Positions 25,136-34,311 are shown, counted from the first letter of the stretch. The stretch: 49,837 nt of DNA from Acidobacteriota bacterium (GCA_018268995.1 JAFDVL010000107.1:1-49837); one strand, 5' to 3'. Made by a program: numbers and translations. Notes: generated by a model not told the origin, from the sequence alone.

Positions 25136-27297
25136 AAAACAAGCCAATTGATGAAATATTGCTTGCGCCTGAAATTGAGCCAGAACGCTATGAACTACTG
25201 GCTGGCCCCGCGTATCACTTTCAAGTTGCGCGCCGTGATTTCTTCAAAGGTTTAGGCGGCGGTGTGTTGATTCTCTTTGCGGTCAAAGAGGCTCGCGCAC
25301 AGCAGGAATCAGGCGGCGGGCGTCGCGGTGGTGGACGAACTGCACCGCAGGAAATCAGCGCCTGGTTGCACATCGGTGAAGACGGCGTGACCACGGTCTA
25401 CACTGGCAAAGTGGAAGTCGGGCAGGACATCCGCACATCTCTTGCACAAGTCGTCGCCGAAGAGTTGCGCGTCTCTATCACGACGATTCGGATGGTGATG
25501 GGCGATACGGATTTGACGCCGTATGATGCGGGAACCTTTGGCAGTCTCACTACGCCGACGATGAGTCCACGGTTGCGCAAAGCCGCAGCCGCAGCGCGTG
25601 AATCACTGCTTGATCTCGCCGCAGAACAAACCAAAGCGGATCGCAAATCGCTGTTGATTGCCGATGGCAAAGTTACAAATCCCGCAACCAAACAAAGCCT
25701 GACCTTTAGTCAGTTGACCAAAGGTCAGAGGTTGACCAGAGCCATTGCGGACGACATTGCGCTCACGCCGCCTGATGAATGGAAGATTGCCGGAAAGCCG
25801 TTAACCAAACTGAATGGGCGCGACATCGTGACCGGAAAGCATCAGTACACTTCCGACCTGAAATTACCCGGAATGCTGTACGGCAAGGTCGTGCGCCCCG
25901 CAGCCTTTGGTGCAACGCCCAGCGCGATTGATACAAAGGCCGCAGAGAAAATGACAGGCGTCACCGTTGTTCGTGATGGTGATTTTATTGGGGTGACGGC
26001 TCCGACGCCAACCCTCGCCAAACGCGCGATGGAAGCGATCAACGTCGAATGGAAGACTGCTCAACAACCATCGTCGAGCGAAATATTTGCACATCTCAAA
26101 AAGACTGCGGCGGCTTCGGATGGACGTTCCGCCACGAAGCGCGGTTCGATGACAGAAGGCCTGGCTGCCGCACAACAGAAACTCGAACAAAGCTACAATA
26201 TTGCCTACATAGCCCACGCACCGCTGGAGCCGCGCGCGGCAGTTGCCGAATGGAAAGATGGAAAGCTGACCGTCTGGACAGGCACACAGCGCCCGTTTGG
26301 TGTGCGCAGCGAATTAGCGAGCGCGTTTCGCATCCCTGAAGAAAAAGTCCGTGTGATTATGCCGGACACCGGATCGGGCTACGGCGGCAAGCATACGGGC
26401 GAAACGGCAATTGAAGCCGCGCGACTGGCCAAAGCCGCAGGTAAGCCTGTTAAGTTGGTCTGGACGCGCGAAGAGGAATTTACCTGGGCTTATTTTCGTC
26501 CGGCAGGCGTCATAGACATCAAAAGCGGTGTCAGCAGCGACGGCAAGATTACGGCGTGGGCATTTCATAATTACAATTCCGGTTCTGCCGGGATTCGTCC
26601 AGTTTACGACATCCCCAACCAAGCCATCGAATTTCATTCGACAGATTCCCCTTTGCGGCAAGGTTCCTATCGCGCGCTGGCGTCCACTGCGAACCACTTT
26701 GCACGCGAAGTGCATCTGGATGAACTGGCCGCAAGCGTGAAGATAGACCCACTGGAATTCCGCTTGAAAAATCTGAAAGACCAACGACTGCAAGCTGTGC
26801 TGGAGGCGGTTACAAGGCGAATTGAATGGGAAAAACGGAAGCCTGTTGCCGGGCGTGGGTTCGGCATTGCTGGCGGATTTGAGAAAGGCGGCTACGTGGC
26901 GAATTGCGTCGAAGTTGCGGTGGATCGTACTTCGGGCAAAGTGACGATCCTTCGCATTGTTACGGCGTTTGAATGCGGAGCAATCATCAATCCTGACGGC
27001 CTGAAAAATCAAGTCGAAGGTTCCATCATTCAAGGCATCGGTGGCGCGCTGTTTGAAGCCATCGAATTTGAAAATGGCAAAATTCTGAATCCTCGGTTCT
27101 CACGCTATCGTGTGCCTCGCTTCAGCGATGTGCCGCCACTGGAAACAATCTTACTCGACCGCAAAGATTTGCCATCTGCCGGATCGGGCGAATGCCCCAT
27201 CGTGGCGTTGGCTCCGGCGATTAGCAATGCGATCTTTGCTGCGTCCGGCGTGCGTTTGCGATCTTTGCCGATGATTCCAAATGGATTGAAGGCGTAG
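25132..27297 (+). CDS. Tat-exported molybdopterin subunit of a molybdenum hydroxylase (IorB / aldehyde dehydrogenase type)
   Basis: A 721-residue catalytic subunit. Near residue 36 is a twin-arginine motif, ARRDFFKGLGGG, followed by a hydrophobic stretch and AQQ, so the folded complex is expected to be exported. Molybdopterin-binding segments include AWLHIGEDGVTTVYTGKVE, GTFGSLTTPTMSPRLRKAA, TGTQRPFGVRSELA and DTGSGYGGKHTGE. The catalytic Glu is probably E687 in AGSGECP near the C-terminus. Family members oxidise aldehydes or N-heterocycles with water as oxygen source. Placed between GH28 and CE12, it may oxidise a pectin-derived sugar or aldehyde; this is inference. The start at 25132 (ATGA overlap) is used rather than the longer frame from 24943. 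Confidence 0.85.
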   Translation: MKNKPIDEILLAPEIEPERYELLAGPAYHFQVARRDFFKGLGGGVLILFAVKEARAQQESGGGRRGGGRTAPQEISAWLHIGEDGVTTVYTGKVEVGQDIRTSLAQVVAEELRVSITTIRMVMGDTDLTPYDAGTFGSLTTPTMSPRLRKAAAAARESLLDLAAEQTKADRKSLLIADGKVTNPATKQSLTFSQLTKGQRLTRAIADDIALTPPDEWKIAGKPLTKLNGRDIVTGKHQYTSDLKLPGMLYGKVVRPAAFGATPSAIDTKAAEKMTGVTVVRDGDFIGVTAPTPTLAKRAMEAINVEWKTAQQPSSSEIFAHLKKTAAASDGRSATKRGSMTEGLAAAQQKLEQSYNIAYIAHAPLEPRAAVAEWKDGKLTVWTGTQRPFGVRSELASAFRIPEEKVRVIMPDTGSGYGGKHTGETAIEAARLAKAAGKPVKLVWTREEEFTWAYFRPAGVIDIKSGVSSDGKITAWAFHNYNSGSAGIRPVYDIPNQAIEFHSTDSPLRQGSYRALASTANHFAREVHLDELAASVKIDPLEFRLKNLKDQRLQAVLEAVTRRIEWEKRKPVAGRGFGIAGGFEKGGYVANCVEVAVDRTSGKVTILRIVTAFECGAIINPDGLKNQVEGSIIQGIGGALFEAIEFENGKILNPRFSRYRVPRFSDVPPLETILLDRKDLPSAGSGECPIVALAPAISNAIFAASGVRLRSLPMIPNGLKA

Positions 27298-27303
27298 TTC
27301 AAA

Positions 27304-28161
27304 ATGAAAAGGAAATTGAGAGTACGAATTATGAAGGTTACGAATTATCTTTGCCTGGGCTGGCTACTTTTTGCCAGTTTGGGGGCATTCGCGCAAGACG
27401 CTGGGAAGCCGATTGACAAGAAACTCTCGACGCTGTTCCTGGTTGGGGATTCGACCGTCAAAAACGGATCGGGCGACGGCGCAAATAAACAATGGGGATG
27501 GGGTGAACCGCTGGTAGCGTATTTCGACGCGACAAAGATCACGGTGCTCAATCGCGCGCGCGGCGGTCGCAGCAGCCGCACCTATCAAACCGAAGGCCTG
27601 TGGGAACAAGTGCTGACCGCGATGAAGCCCGGCGATGTTGTGCTGATTCAATTCGGACACAACGACGGCGGCGCAATCAATGACACTTCGCGGGCGCGCG
27701 GCACGATCAAAGGCACAGGCGAGGAAACCGAAGAGATTGATAATCTGATCACGAAAAAACATGAGGTCGTGCATAGCTTCGGCTGGTATCTGCGCAAATA
27801 TGTTGCTGACGCCAAGGCCAAAGGTGCGACCCCAATCATTTGCTCGCCCGTCCCGCGTAAGATTTGGAAGGACGGCAAAGTCACACGCGACCGCTACGGC
27901 ACCTGGGCCGCTGAAGTCGCCAAAACGGAGCGCGTCGCATTCCTTGACCTCAACGAAATCATCGCCCGGCAATACGAAACGCTTGGCACCGAAAAAGTCG
28001 AACCGTTGTTTGCCGATGAACACACGCACACCAGTTGGGACGGGGCCGAATTGAATGCTGCCAGCGTGGTTTCAGGCCTGAAAGCATTGAAACCAAATCC
28101 ACTCAACAAGTATTTTTCCGCCAAAGCCAAAAGCATCAAACCCGCCAAATTGTCAAAATGA
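27304..28161 (+). CDS. CE12 rhamnogalacturonan acetylesterase (SGNH hydrolase), exported
   Basis: A 285-residue esterase that removes acetyl groups from galacturonic acid in RG-I, opening the backbone to lyases. SGNH blocks are visible: block I LFLVGDSTVKNG with nucleophile Ser50, block II ARGGRSSRTY, block III QFGHNDGG with Asn120, and block V in DEHTHTSWDGA. The signal peptide ends GAFAQ. The ATG at 27304 gives an unusually long basic n-region; the ATG at 27331 (MKVTNYLCLGWLLF) gives a more standard signal and may be the true start. It begins seven bases after the molybdenum subunit and is probably in its operon. Confidence 0.85.
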   Translation: MKRKLRVRIMKVTNYLCLGWLLFASLGAFAQDAGKPIDKKLSTLFLVGDSTVKNGSGDGANKQWGWGEPLVAYFDATKITVLNRARGGRSSRTYQTEGLWEQVLTAMKPGDVVLIQFGHNDGGAINDTSRARGTIKGTGEETEEIDNLITKKHEVVHSFGWYLRKYVADAKAKGATPIICSPVPRKIWKDGKVTRDRYGTWAAEVAKTERVAFLDLNEIIARQYETLGTEKVEPLFADEHTHTSWDGAELNAASVVSGLKALKPNPLNKYFSAKAKSIKPAKLSK

Positions 28162-28189
28162 ATAGTGAAGCAAGCAAAAAATCGTGGCA

Positions 28190-28358
28190 GCGCGCAGCCC
28201 TGGGAGCGCAGGCGTCCCGCCTGCTGTTTGCGAGCGAAGCAACGCAAACTACTTGTGGTGAAGTACACACTACGTCAAGCATATCCCTCATGATGCAAGC
28301 GAGCGACGTTGCACGCGCTCGCAGCAGGCGGGACGCCTGCGCTCCCAGGGCTGCGCGC
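28190..28358. repeat. Perfect 37-bp inverted repeat element abutting the PL11 gene
   Basis: Arms at 28190-28226 and 28322-28358 are perfect inverse complements over 37 bases, separated by 95 bases. Each arm contains its own small palindrome, GCAGGCG-TCC-CGCCTGC. The middle shows no gene. The structure is that of a REP doublet or a small non-autonomous element. It begins 28 bases after the CE12 stop and ends nine bases before the likely GTG start of the PL11 gene. Confidence 0.85.
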
Positions 28359-28367
28359 GCCAGAACT

Positions 28368-30269
28368 GTGCCGCCATTTAGAAGAGCTCTTTTTCTATTG
28401 CTTGCTACTCTGCTTTGTTGTCTTACAGGTTTCTTCTCTCTCAGGGCATCGGCGGCACCCAGACAGATGGAAAATCTGGGACGTGGAATCGTGGCGTGTA
28501 ATCAAGGCGATGGCAAGGTTTTCCTCAGTTGGCGGTTGTTGGGCACTGATCCTGCCGAAGTTGCCTTTAACCTATACCGCACGACGAATGGCGGGAGGGC
28601 GGTGAAACTGAATCGCGCGCCGATTGACGAGGTGACGAGTTTTATTGATGCGACGGCTGATCTGACAAAAGCAAATGCGTATTTTGTTCGCCCGCTTGTG
28701 AAAGGGCGAGAACAAACAGCCAGCCAATCGTTCACGCTGCCAGCAAATTCAACGGCGCGGCAATATCTTTCCATTCCGTTGCAAACTCCAACTGGCTATA
28801 CGCCGAATGATGCTTCGGCGGGCGATTTGGATGGCGATGGCGAATACGAAATTGTGCTGCATCAAACCGGGCGAGGTCGTGACAATTCGCAAGCCGGATT
28901 GACCGATCCGCCGATTTTACAGGCGTACAAGCTGGATGGAACGTTGTTGTGGTCAATCAACCTGGGAAAGAACATTCGCGAAGGCGCGCATTACACACAA
29001 TTCATGGTCTATGACCTGGACGGTGACGGGAAGGCTGAAATCATGTGTAAGACCGCTGATGGAACGGTGGATGGCAAAGGCAAGGTGATCGGTGATGCAA
29101 ATGCCGACTGGGTGAGCAGGGAAGCCGCAACGTTGGGCAAAGTGCTGACCGGGCCGGAATTCTTCACGATCTTTGATGGCAAGACCGGAGCGGCGCTTGC
29201 CACTACTGATTACATTCCCGCGCGCGGCGATTTGAGTGGCTGGGGCGGTATTGGTGGCAACGGAGGCAATGATCGCAACGGCAATCGCGCGGATCGCTTT
29301 TTGGCGGGCATTGCTTATTTGGACGGCGTGCGACCGAGTGTCGTGATGTGCCGTGGTTATTACGGTCGTACCGTTTTGGCCGCGTGGGATTGGCGCGGCG
29401 GCAAGCTGACTTCGCGCTGGGTGTTTGATTCAGCTCATCCCGGTCTTGAGTCGTTTTCAGGACAGGGAAATCACAATCTGAGCGTGGCTGATGTGGACGG
29501 GGACGGCAAAGACGAAATCATCTACGGTTCGATGTGTGTGGATGACAACGGCAAAGGCCTGTATTCCACGGGACTCCGCCACGGTGATGCCCTGCACGTC
29601 AGTGATCTTGATCCGACTCGTCCCGGCCTGGAGGTGTTTGGCGTTCACGAAATCGAGGAAAACACGAAAGGCCCCGGTACAGCTTTGTTCGACGCGGCAA
29701 CCGGAAAAATTTTGTGGGCGGGCGATCAGGACAAGGATGTAGGTCGTGGCGTCGCTGCTGACATTGACCCGCGTTATCCCGGCGCTGAAATGTGGGGCGG
29801 CTCAGAAGGATTGAAAACCTGCAAAGGCGAGCGCCTCAGCGTTGCGCCGCGTTCTGTCAATTTTGCCATCTGGTGGGATGGCGATTTGCTGCGCGAATTG
29901 CTGGATCGCAACGTGATTGCAAAATGGGATTGGCAGAACAGCAAGCTGGATACGATCTTTACCGCAGAGGGTTGCACATCAAACAATGGCTCCAAAGCAA
30001 CGCCTGTTTTGAGTGGGGATTTGTTTGGCGATTGGCGCGAGGAAGTGATTTTTCGGACGACGGACAATCAGGAATTACGCATTTATTCGACGACGATTCC
30101 GACGAAACATCGGTTTGTGACATTGATGCACGATCCGCAATATCGTCTGAGCATCGCGTGGCAAAATGTCGCGTACAATCAACCGCCGCACACTAGCTTT
30201 TATCTGGGCGAAGGGATGAAGCCGCCTTCGCGTCCGGCGATTTACACTGTGCCTGGGAAAGGGAAATAA
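28368..30269 (+). CDS. PL11 rhamnogalacturonan endolyase, exported
   Basis: A protein of about 633 residues that cleaves the Rha-GalA backbone of RG-I by beta-elimination. After a hydrophobic signal (RRALFLLLATLLCCLTGF) comes the N-terminal fibronectin-like part (RQMENLGRGIVACNQGDGKVFLSWR). An eight-bladed propeller follows, with calcium loops DLDGDGEYEIVLHQ and DLDGDGKAEIMCKTADGT typical of YesW/PL11. The start is uncertain. The in-frame GTG at 28368 gives a normal signal peptide. ATGs at 28290/28293 lie inside the inverted-repeat element and would add an Arg/Ala-rich leader encoded by the repeat. None has a clear Shine-Dalgarno. The gene is in line with CE12 upstream and PL22 five bases downstream. 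Confidence 0.85.
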   Translation: MPPFRRALFLLLATLLCCLTGFFSLRASAAPRQMENLGRGIVACNQGDGKVFLSWRLLGTDPAEVAFNLYRTTNGGRAVKLNRAPIDEVTSFIDATADLTKANAYFVRPLVKGREQTASQSFTLPANSTARQYLSIPLQTPTGYTPNDASAGDLDGDGEYEIVLHQTGRGRDNSQAGLTDPPILQAYKLDGTLLWSINLGKNIREGAHYTQFMVYDLDGDGKAEIMCKTADGTVDGKGKVIGDANADWVSREAATLGKVLTGPEFFTIFDGKTGAALATTDYIPARGDLSGWGGIGGNGGNDRNGNRADRFLAGIAYLDGVRPSVVMCRGYYGRTVLAAWDWRGGKLTSRWVFDSAHPGLESFSGQGNHNLSVADVDGDGKDEIIYGSMCVDDNGKGLYSTGLRHGDALHVSDLDPTRPGLEVFGVHEIEENTKGPGTALFDAATGKILWAGDQDKDVGRGVAADIDPRYPGAEMWGGSEGLKTCKGERLSVAPRSVNFAIWWDGDLLRELLDRNVIAKWDWQNSKLDTIFTAEGCTSNNGSKATPVLSGDLFGDWREEVIFRTTDNQELRIYSTTIPTKHRFVTLMHDPQYRLSIAWQNVAYNQPPHTSFYLGEGMKPPSRPAIYTVPGKGK

Positions 30270-30273
30270 GCCG

Positions 30274-31521
30274 ATGCCAAAACTAACTTTCTTGTTCCTT
30301 CTGTTTTCTGTGGCAACCTGCCTGGCGCAGTCGGAGCCTCCAACCGATTGGAATGATTCTGATACCGGGCATCGAGTGATTCGGCTTTCGCGTGAGGCAG
30401 GCAGCGCCAGTTTGTACTTTCATCAAAACGCGTATTCGCCGGATGGAAAGAAACTGATCATCACAACGCCGACCGGCCTTTCCACCATCAATTTGCAGAC
30501 GCGCGCGATTGAAAAAGTCGTGGAAGGCAGAGTGAATGTCATTGTCACGGGACGCAAAAGCGGCGAGGTGTATTACATCAAAAACGGTGCCGTCTTCGCC
30601 ACGCACCTGGACACCAAATCAACCCGCGAGATTGCCAAACTGCCGCCGCGTGGATCAATCGCTTCGGTCAATGCTGACGAAACATTATTGCTTGGTAGTC
30701 TGACTGAAACGGCTACGCAAAGTGCCTACAACGCGCCGTCGCCAAACGAACGCCCGGACGGCAAATCGTTGACCTTTGCCGAGCAAAAGGAAGTGCGTCT
30801 GAATGCTCGGTTAGAGCAACGAATCCCGATGGCGATTTTCACGATCAACACGAAAACGGGCGAGATGAAAACCGTCCATCGCGCGACGGATTGGTTGAAT
30901 CATTTGCAGTTTTCGCCGACTGATCCGAACCTGATTATGTTTTGCCACGAAGGCCCCTGGCACAAGGTAGATCGCATCTGGACGATTCGCACGGACGGCT
31001 CGAATCTGACGAAAGTGCATACGCGCACAATGAATATGGAAATTGCCGGGCACGAATTTTTCAGCGCCGATGGCAAGACGATCTGGTACGACCTGCAAAC
31101 GCCGCGCGGCGAGGATTTCTGGGTTGCCGGATGGGAAATTGCGACAGGCGCTCGGACGTATTACCACTTGCAACGCGATGAATGGTCGGTGCATTTCAAT
31201 GTCTCGCCCGATGGGAAATTGTTTGCTGGGGATGGAGGCGATAACGAAATGGTTGCGCACGCAAAAGACGGAAAATGGATTTACCTGTTTCGCCCAAACA
31301 CGATTCCCGACGTGGCGGGCATCAAAGCGCCAAACGCCAAAGACCTGATCAATCCGGGATTTTTTCAAGCTGAGCGATTGGTAAATATGGCCCGGCACGA
31401 TTATCGTTTGGAACCGAACGTGACGTTTACTCCCGATATGAAATGGATTGTGTTCCGATCCAACATGCATGGCGCAACACACGTTTATGCTGTTGAAATT
31501 GGAAAAGCCAAACAGGATTGA
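30274..31521 (+). CDS. PL22 oligogalacturonate lyase, with signal peptide
   Basis: A 415-residue seven-bladed propeller enzyme that splits unsaturated digalacturonate to 5-keto-4-deoxyuronate. Family marks are FCHEGPWHKVDRIWTI, GHEFFSADGKTIWYDL and WSVHFNVSPDG, holding the His residues expected to bind the catalytic Mn2+, and MARHDYRLEPNVTF near the end. A signal peptide MPKLTFLFLLFSVATCLAQS is present, whereas the well-studied enterobacterial Ogl proteins act in the cytoplasm. This suggests that unsaturated dimers are processed in the periplasm here. It lies four bases after the PL11 gene and 30 bases before GH106. Confidence 0.85.
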   Translation: MPKLTFLFLLFSVATCLAQSEPPTDWNDSDTGHRVIRLSREAGSASLYFHQNAYSPDGKKLIITTPTGLSTINLQTRAIEKVVEGRVNVIVTGRKSGEVYYIKNGAVFATHLDTKSTREIAKLPPRGSIASVNADETLLLGSLTETATQSAYNAPSPNERPDGKSLTFAEQKEVRLNARLEQRIPMAIFTINTKTGEMKTVHRATDWLNHLQFSPTDPNLIMFCHEGPWHKVDRIWTIRTDGSNLTKVHTRTMNMEIAGHEFFSADGKTIWYDLQTPRGEDFWVAGWEIATGARTYYHLQRDEWSVHFNVSPDGKLFAGDGGDNEMVAHAKDGKWIYLFRPNTIPDVAGIKAPNAKDLINPGFFQAERLVNMARHDYRLEPNVTFTPDMKWIVFRSNMHGATHVYAVEIGKAKQD

Positions 31522-31551
31522 TTGGTAAGTATTCAGAGAAAGACCCGACAA

Positions 31552-34275
31552 ATGAAATCCCTTGTAAAACTAAAACCCGCTCGCACACTCTTCCTTCTCC
31601 TGTTACTTTCGTCGTTCGTTTTTGCGCAAGACATCGCCACGCTGCAACGCCAATTCCAAACACCGCCCGATGATAGCCGCATTATGATGCGTTGGTGGTG
31701 GTTTGGGCCATCTGTGACGAAGGCTGAACTTGAACGCGAAATGCGATTGATGAAAGAAGGCGGCATCGGCGGATTTGAAATTCAACCTGTGTATCCGGTT
31801 GTTTTAGATGACGCGAGCAAAGGCTTCAAAAATATCCCATTCCTCTCGCTTGAATTTATTGAGATGGTGCGATTCACGCAGGAAAAAGCGCGTGAATTGG
31901 GCTTGCGCGTGGATTTGACGATTGGCAGCGGCTGGCCGTTTGGCGGGCCGACAGTTCCTGTTACTGAAGCCGCGAGCCGTTTGCGCGTGGATCGAGTGCG
32001 GGTAAACGCAGGGCAGCGCCGCGTCCCCGTCCCGCCGATTGGCGAAGGGGAAAAGTTTCTGGCTGTCTTTGACGGCACGAAGGAAATTGCTGATGTTCGG
32101 GATGGGGCGATTTGGCTGCCGACGCCGCCAGAGGCACAAAAAGAAATACTGGTTTTTATTGCCGGTCGCACCGGACAACAAGTCAAACGCGCTGCGGTCG
32201 GAGCCGAAGGTTTTGTGCTGAATCACTACGACAAACCTGCCGTAGAAAATTACCTGAAAAACGTTGGTGATCGCTTGTTGCAAGGCTTTCACGGCAATCC
32301 ACCCTACGCCATCTTTTGCGACAGTTTGGAAGTTTTCGGCTCTGACTGGACGGATGATTTTTTGCCAGAGTTTCAAAAGCGGCGCGGCTACGATCTGAAG
32401 CCGTTGCTGCCAGCTTTGGTCAATGACATTGGCCCAAACACCAGCAGCATTCGCCACGATTGGGGGCAGACGTTGACCGAATTGCTGAACGAACGGTTTA
32501 TGCAACCCATGCAAGCCTGGGCCAAACGCAACCAGACGAAATTCCGCATTCAAGGGTATGGCATTCCTCCGGCGACGATTGCCAGCAATGCTTTTGCGGA
32601 TTTGACGGAAGGCGAAGGCGCACAATGGAAAGTGCTGCGGGCGGCGCGATGGGCTTCGTCGGCGAATCATTTGTACGGGCGCACGATCACATCGTCAGAA
32701 ACCTGGACGTGGTTGCATTCGCCCTCGTTTCGGGCAACGCCGCTGGATGCAAAAGCCGAAGCCGATGTGCATTTTCTGCAAGGCATCAATCAATTGATCG
32801 GACACGGCTGGCCGTACACGGCAGAAGGCGCGGAATATCCCGGCTGGCGTTTGTATGCGGCTGCTGTGTTCAATGAAAAGAATCCGTGGTGGATCGCCAT
32901 GCCGGATTTGTCACGCTATTTGCAACGGATGAGCTACCTGATGCGGCAGGGGCAGCCCGCCAATGACATTGCGTTTTACCTGCCAAACAGCGATGCGTGG
33001 GCTGGATTCGTCAATCCCAAAGTGCATTACATGATCGAAGCGCTGAAGCATCGAATTGGCGATGATGTGGTGGCGCGAACGCTGGAGGCAGGCTATAACC
33101 TGGATTTCTTTGATGATGATGTGCTGAACACTATCGGCAAAGTCGAAAAGAATACGCTCCTGCTCGGAGCCAATAAATACAAGGTCGTGATCCTGCCCAA
33201 CGTCGAGCGGATTCCGCTTGCGACCTTGAAGAAGCTGGAAGCGTTCGCCAATATGGGCGGCATCGTGATTGCCACACGCCGCGTTCCGAATGTTGCGCCG
33301 GGCTTGAGCGCGAGCGAGGCAGAGAGAAGTGAAATTCGCGCTATCACCACACGCATGTTTTCTTCACAAAATTCGTTTGCGCATTTGGTAGAAGATGAAA
33401 ACCGTCAACTGGGAACCAAACTACAATCCCTGCTGCAACCGGATGTCGCGTTATCTCCGGCTGTGTCCGAAATAGGATTTATTCATCGCAGCACGCCTGA
33501 AAGCGAAATTTACTTTTTGGCGAACACCTCAAATCAAAAGCAAACCGTGAAAGCGACGTTCCGCGTGAAAGGACTGCAAACAGAATTATGGAATCCTTTG
33601 GATGGAACTGTTGTTGCGGCGAAAGCGCAAGCTGAAGCTCTCGGCACGACGCTTCCGCTTGACCTGGAACCATATGGATCGCGCGTCGTTGTGTTTACAA
33701 AACGCACGCTTGCTGCTACGACAAGTAAACCTGCCTCAATCATTGCGCCGATTGATCTGAGTCAGGACTGGCGCGTTACGATTGGTCAAAGCACTTCGAC
33801 GATGAATCAACTTCGCTCGTGGGCAGATATGGAAGAAACACGCTTTTACTCCGGCACTGCCACCTACGAAAAAGACATTACGATTCCAGACGCGATGCTG
33901 CGATCTGGCGTAGAAGTGAATTTGGATTTTGGAGAAGGGCGAGCAATTCCGATTACACCCTTGCCAAACGGTTCACGCACCTGGCTAGATAGTCCGATTC
34001 GGGACGCGGCAGTAATTTACGTGAATGAACAGCGTGCCGGTTCGATCTTTTGTCCGCCATATTCAATCAACATCTCCAAGTTGCTGAAACCCGGCTCCAA
34101 TCGTTTGCGCATCGTGGTTGGCAACACGGCCATCAACTATCTGGCGGGGCGACGCTTGCCGGATTACAAGTTGCTGAATTTGCGCTACGGAGATCGTTTT
34201 CAGCCACAGGACATGCAGAACCTGCAACCGCTGCCATCCGGTCTGTTGGGGCCGATTCGTTTGATTGCCCGATAA
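31552..34275 (+). CDS. GH106 alpha-L-rhamnosidase, exported
   Basis: A 907-residue enzyme that releases L-rhamnose from non-reducing ends of RG-I oligomers. A signal peptide ends VFAQ. The GH106 opening is clear (PPDDSRIMMRWWWFGPSVT, then GGIGGFEIQPVYP), followed by SGWPFGGP, CDSLEVFGSDWTDDF and GYGIPPATIASNAFADLTEG in the barrel, with a C-terminal beta-sandwich from about residue 730. The length is somewhat below the roughly 1100 residues of some characterised members. The ATG at 31552 has AGAGAAAG upstream; an in-frame TTG at 31522 would add ten residues. This gene closes the pectin locus, and a perfect 16-bp palindrome follows. Confidence 0.85.
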   Translation: MKSLVKLKPARTLFLLLLLSSFVFAQDIATLQRQFQTPPDDSRIMMRWWWFGPSVTKAELEREMRLMKEGGIGGFEIQPVYPVVLDDASKGFKNIPFLSLEFIEMVRFTQEKARELGLRVDLTIGSGWPFGGPTVPVTEAASRLRVDRVRVNAGQRRVPVPPIGEGEKFLAVFDGTKEIADVRDGAIWLPTPPEAQKEILVFIAGRTGQQVKRAAVGAEGFVLNHYDKPAVENYLKNVGDRLLQGFHGNPPYAIFCDSLEVFGSDWTDDFLPEFQKRRGYDLKPLLPALVNDIGPNTSSIRHDWGQTLTELLNERFMQPMQAWAKRNQTKFRIQGYGIPPATIASNAFADLTEGEGAQWKVLRAARWASSANHLYGRTITSSETWTWLHSPSFRATPLDAKAEADVHFLQGINQLIGHGWPYTAEGAEYPGWRLYAAAVFNEKNPWWIAMPDLSRYLQRMSYLMRQGQPANDIAFYLPNSDAWAGFVNPKVHYMIEALKHRIGDDVVARTLEAGYNLDFFDDDVLNTIGKVEKNTLLLGANKYKVVILPNVERIPLATLKKLEAFANMGGIVIATRRVPNVAPGLSASEAERSEIRAITTRMFSSQNSFAHLVEDENRQLGTKLQSLLQPDVALSPAVSEIGFIHRSTPESEIYFLANTSNQKQTVKATFRVKGLQTELWNPLDGTVVAAKAQAEALGTTLPLDLEPYGSRVVVFTKRTLAATTSKPASIIAPIDLSQDWRVTIGQSTSTMNQLRSWADMEETRFYSGTATYEKDITIPDAMLRSGVEVNLDFGEGRAIPITPLPNGSRTWLDSPIRDAAVIYVNEQRAGSIFCPPYSINISKLLKPGSNRLRIVVGNTAINYLAGRRLPDYKLLNLRYGDRFQPQDMQNLQPLPSGLLGPIRLIAR

Positions 34276-34295
34276 GCCTTTCGCCCTTGCAACAA

Positions 34296-34311
34296 TTCCA
34301 GAATTCTGGAA
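34296..34311. promoter_or_regulatory. Perfect 16-bp palindrome after the GH106 gene
   Basis: TTCCAGAATTCTGGAA reads identically on both strands, 20 bases after the GH106 stop. It lacks a loop and a T-tract, so it looks more like a protein-binding site than a terminator. Two further small inverted repeats (TAGACCT/AGGTCTA at 34432-34465) lie in the same 246-base gap before the MATE gene. Confidence 0.4.

Noticed and set aside
30811..31551. 246-codon minus-strand frame
   Set aside because: Antisense shadow of the PL22 gene with no start signal.
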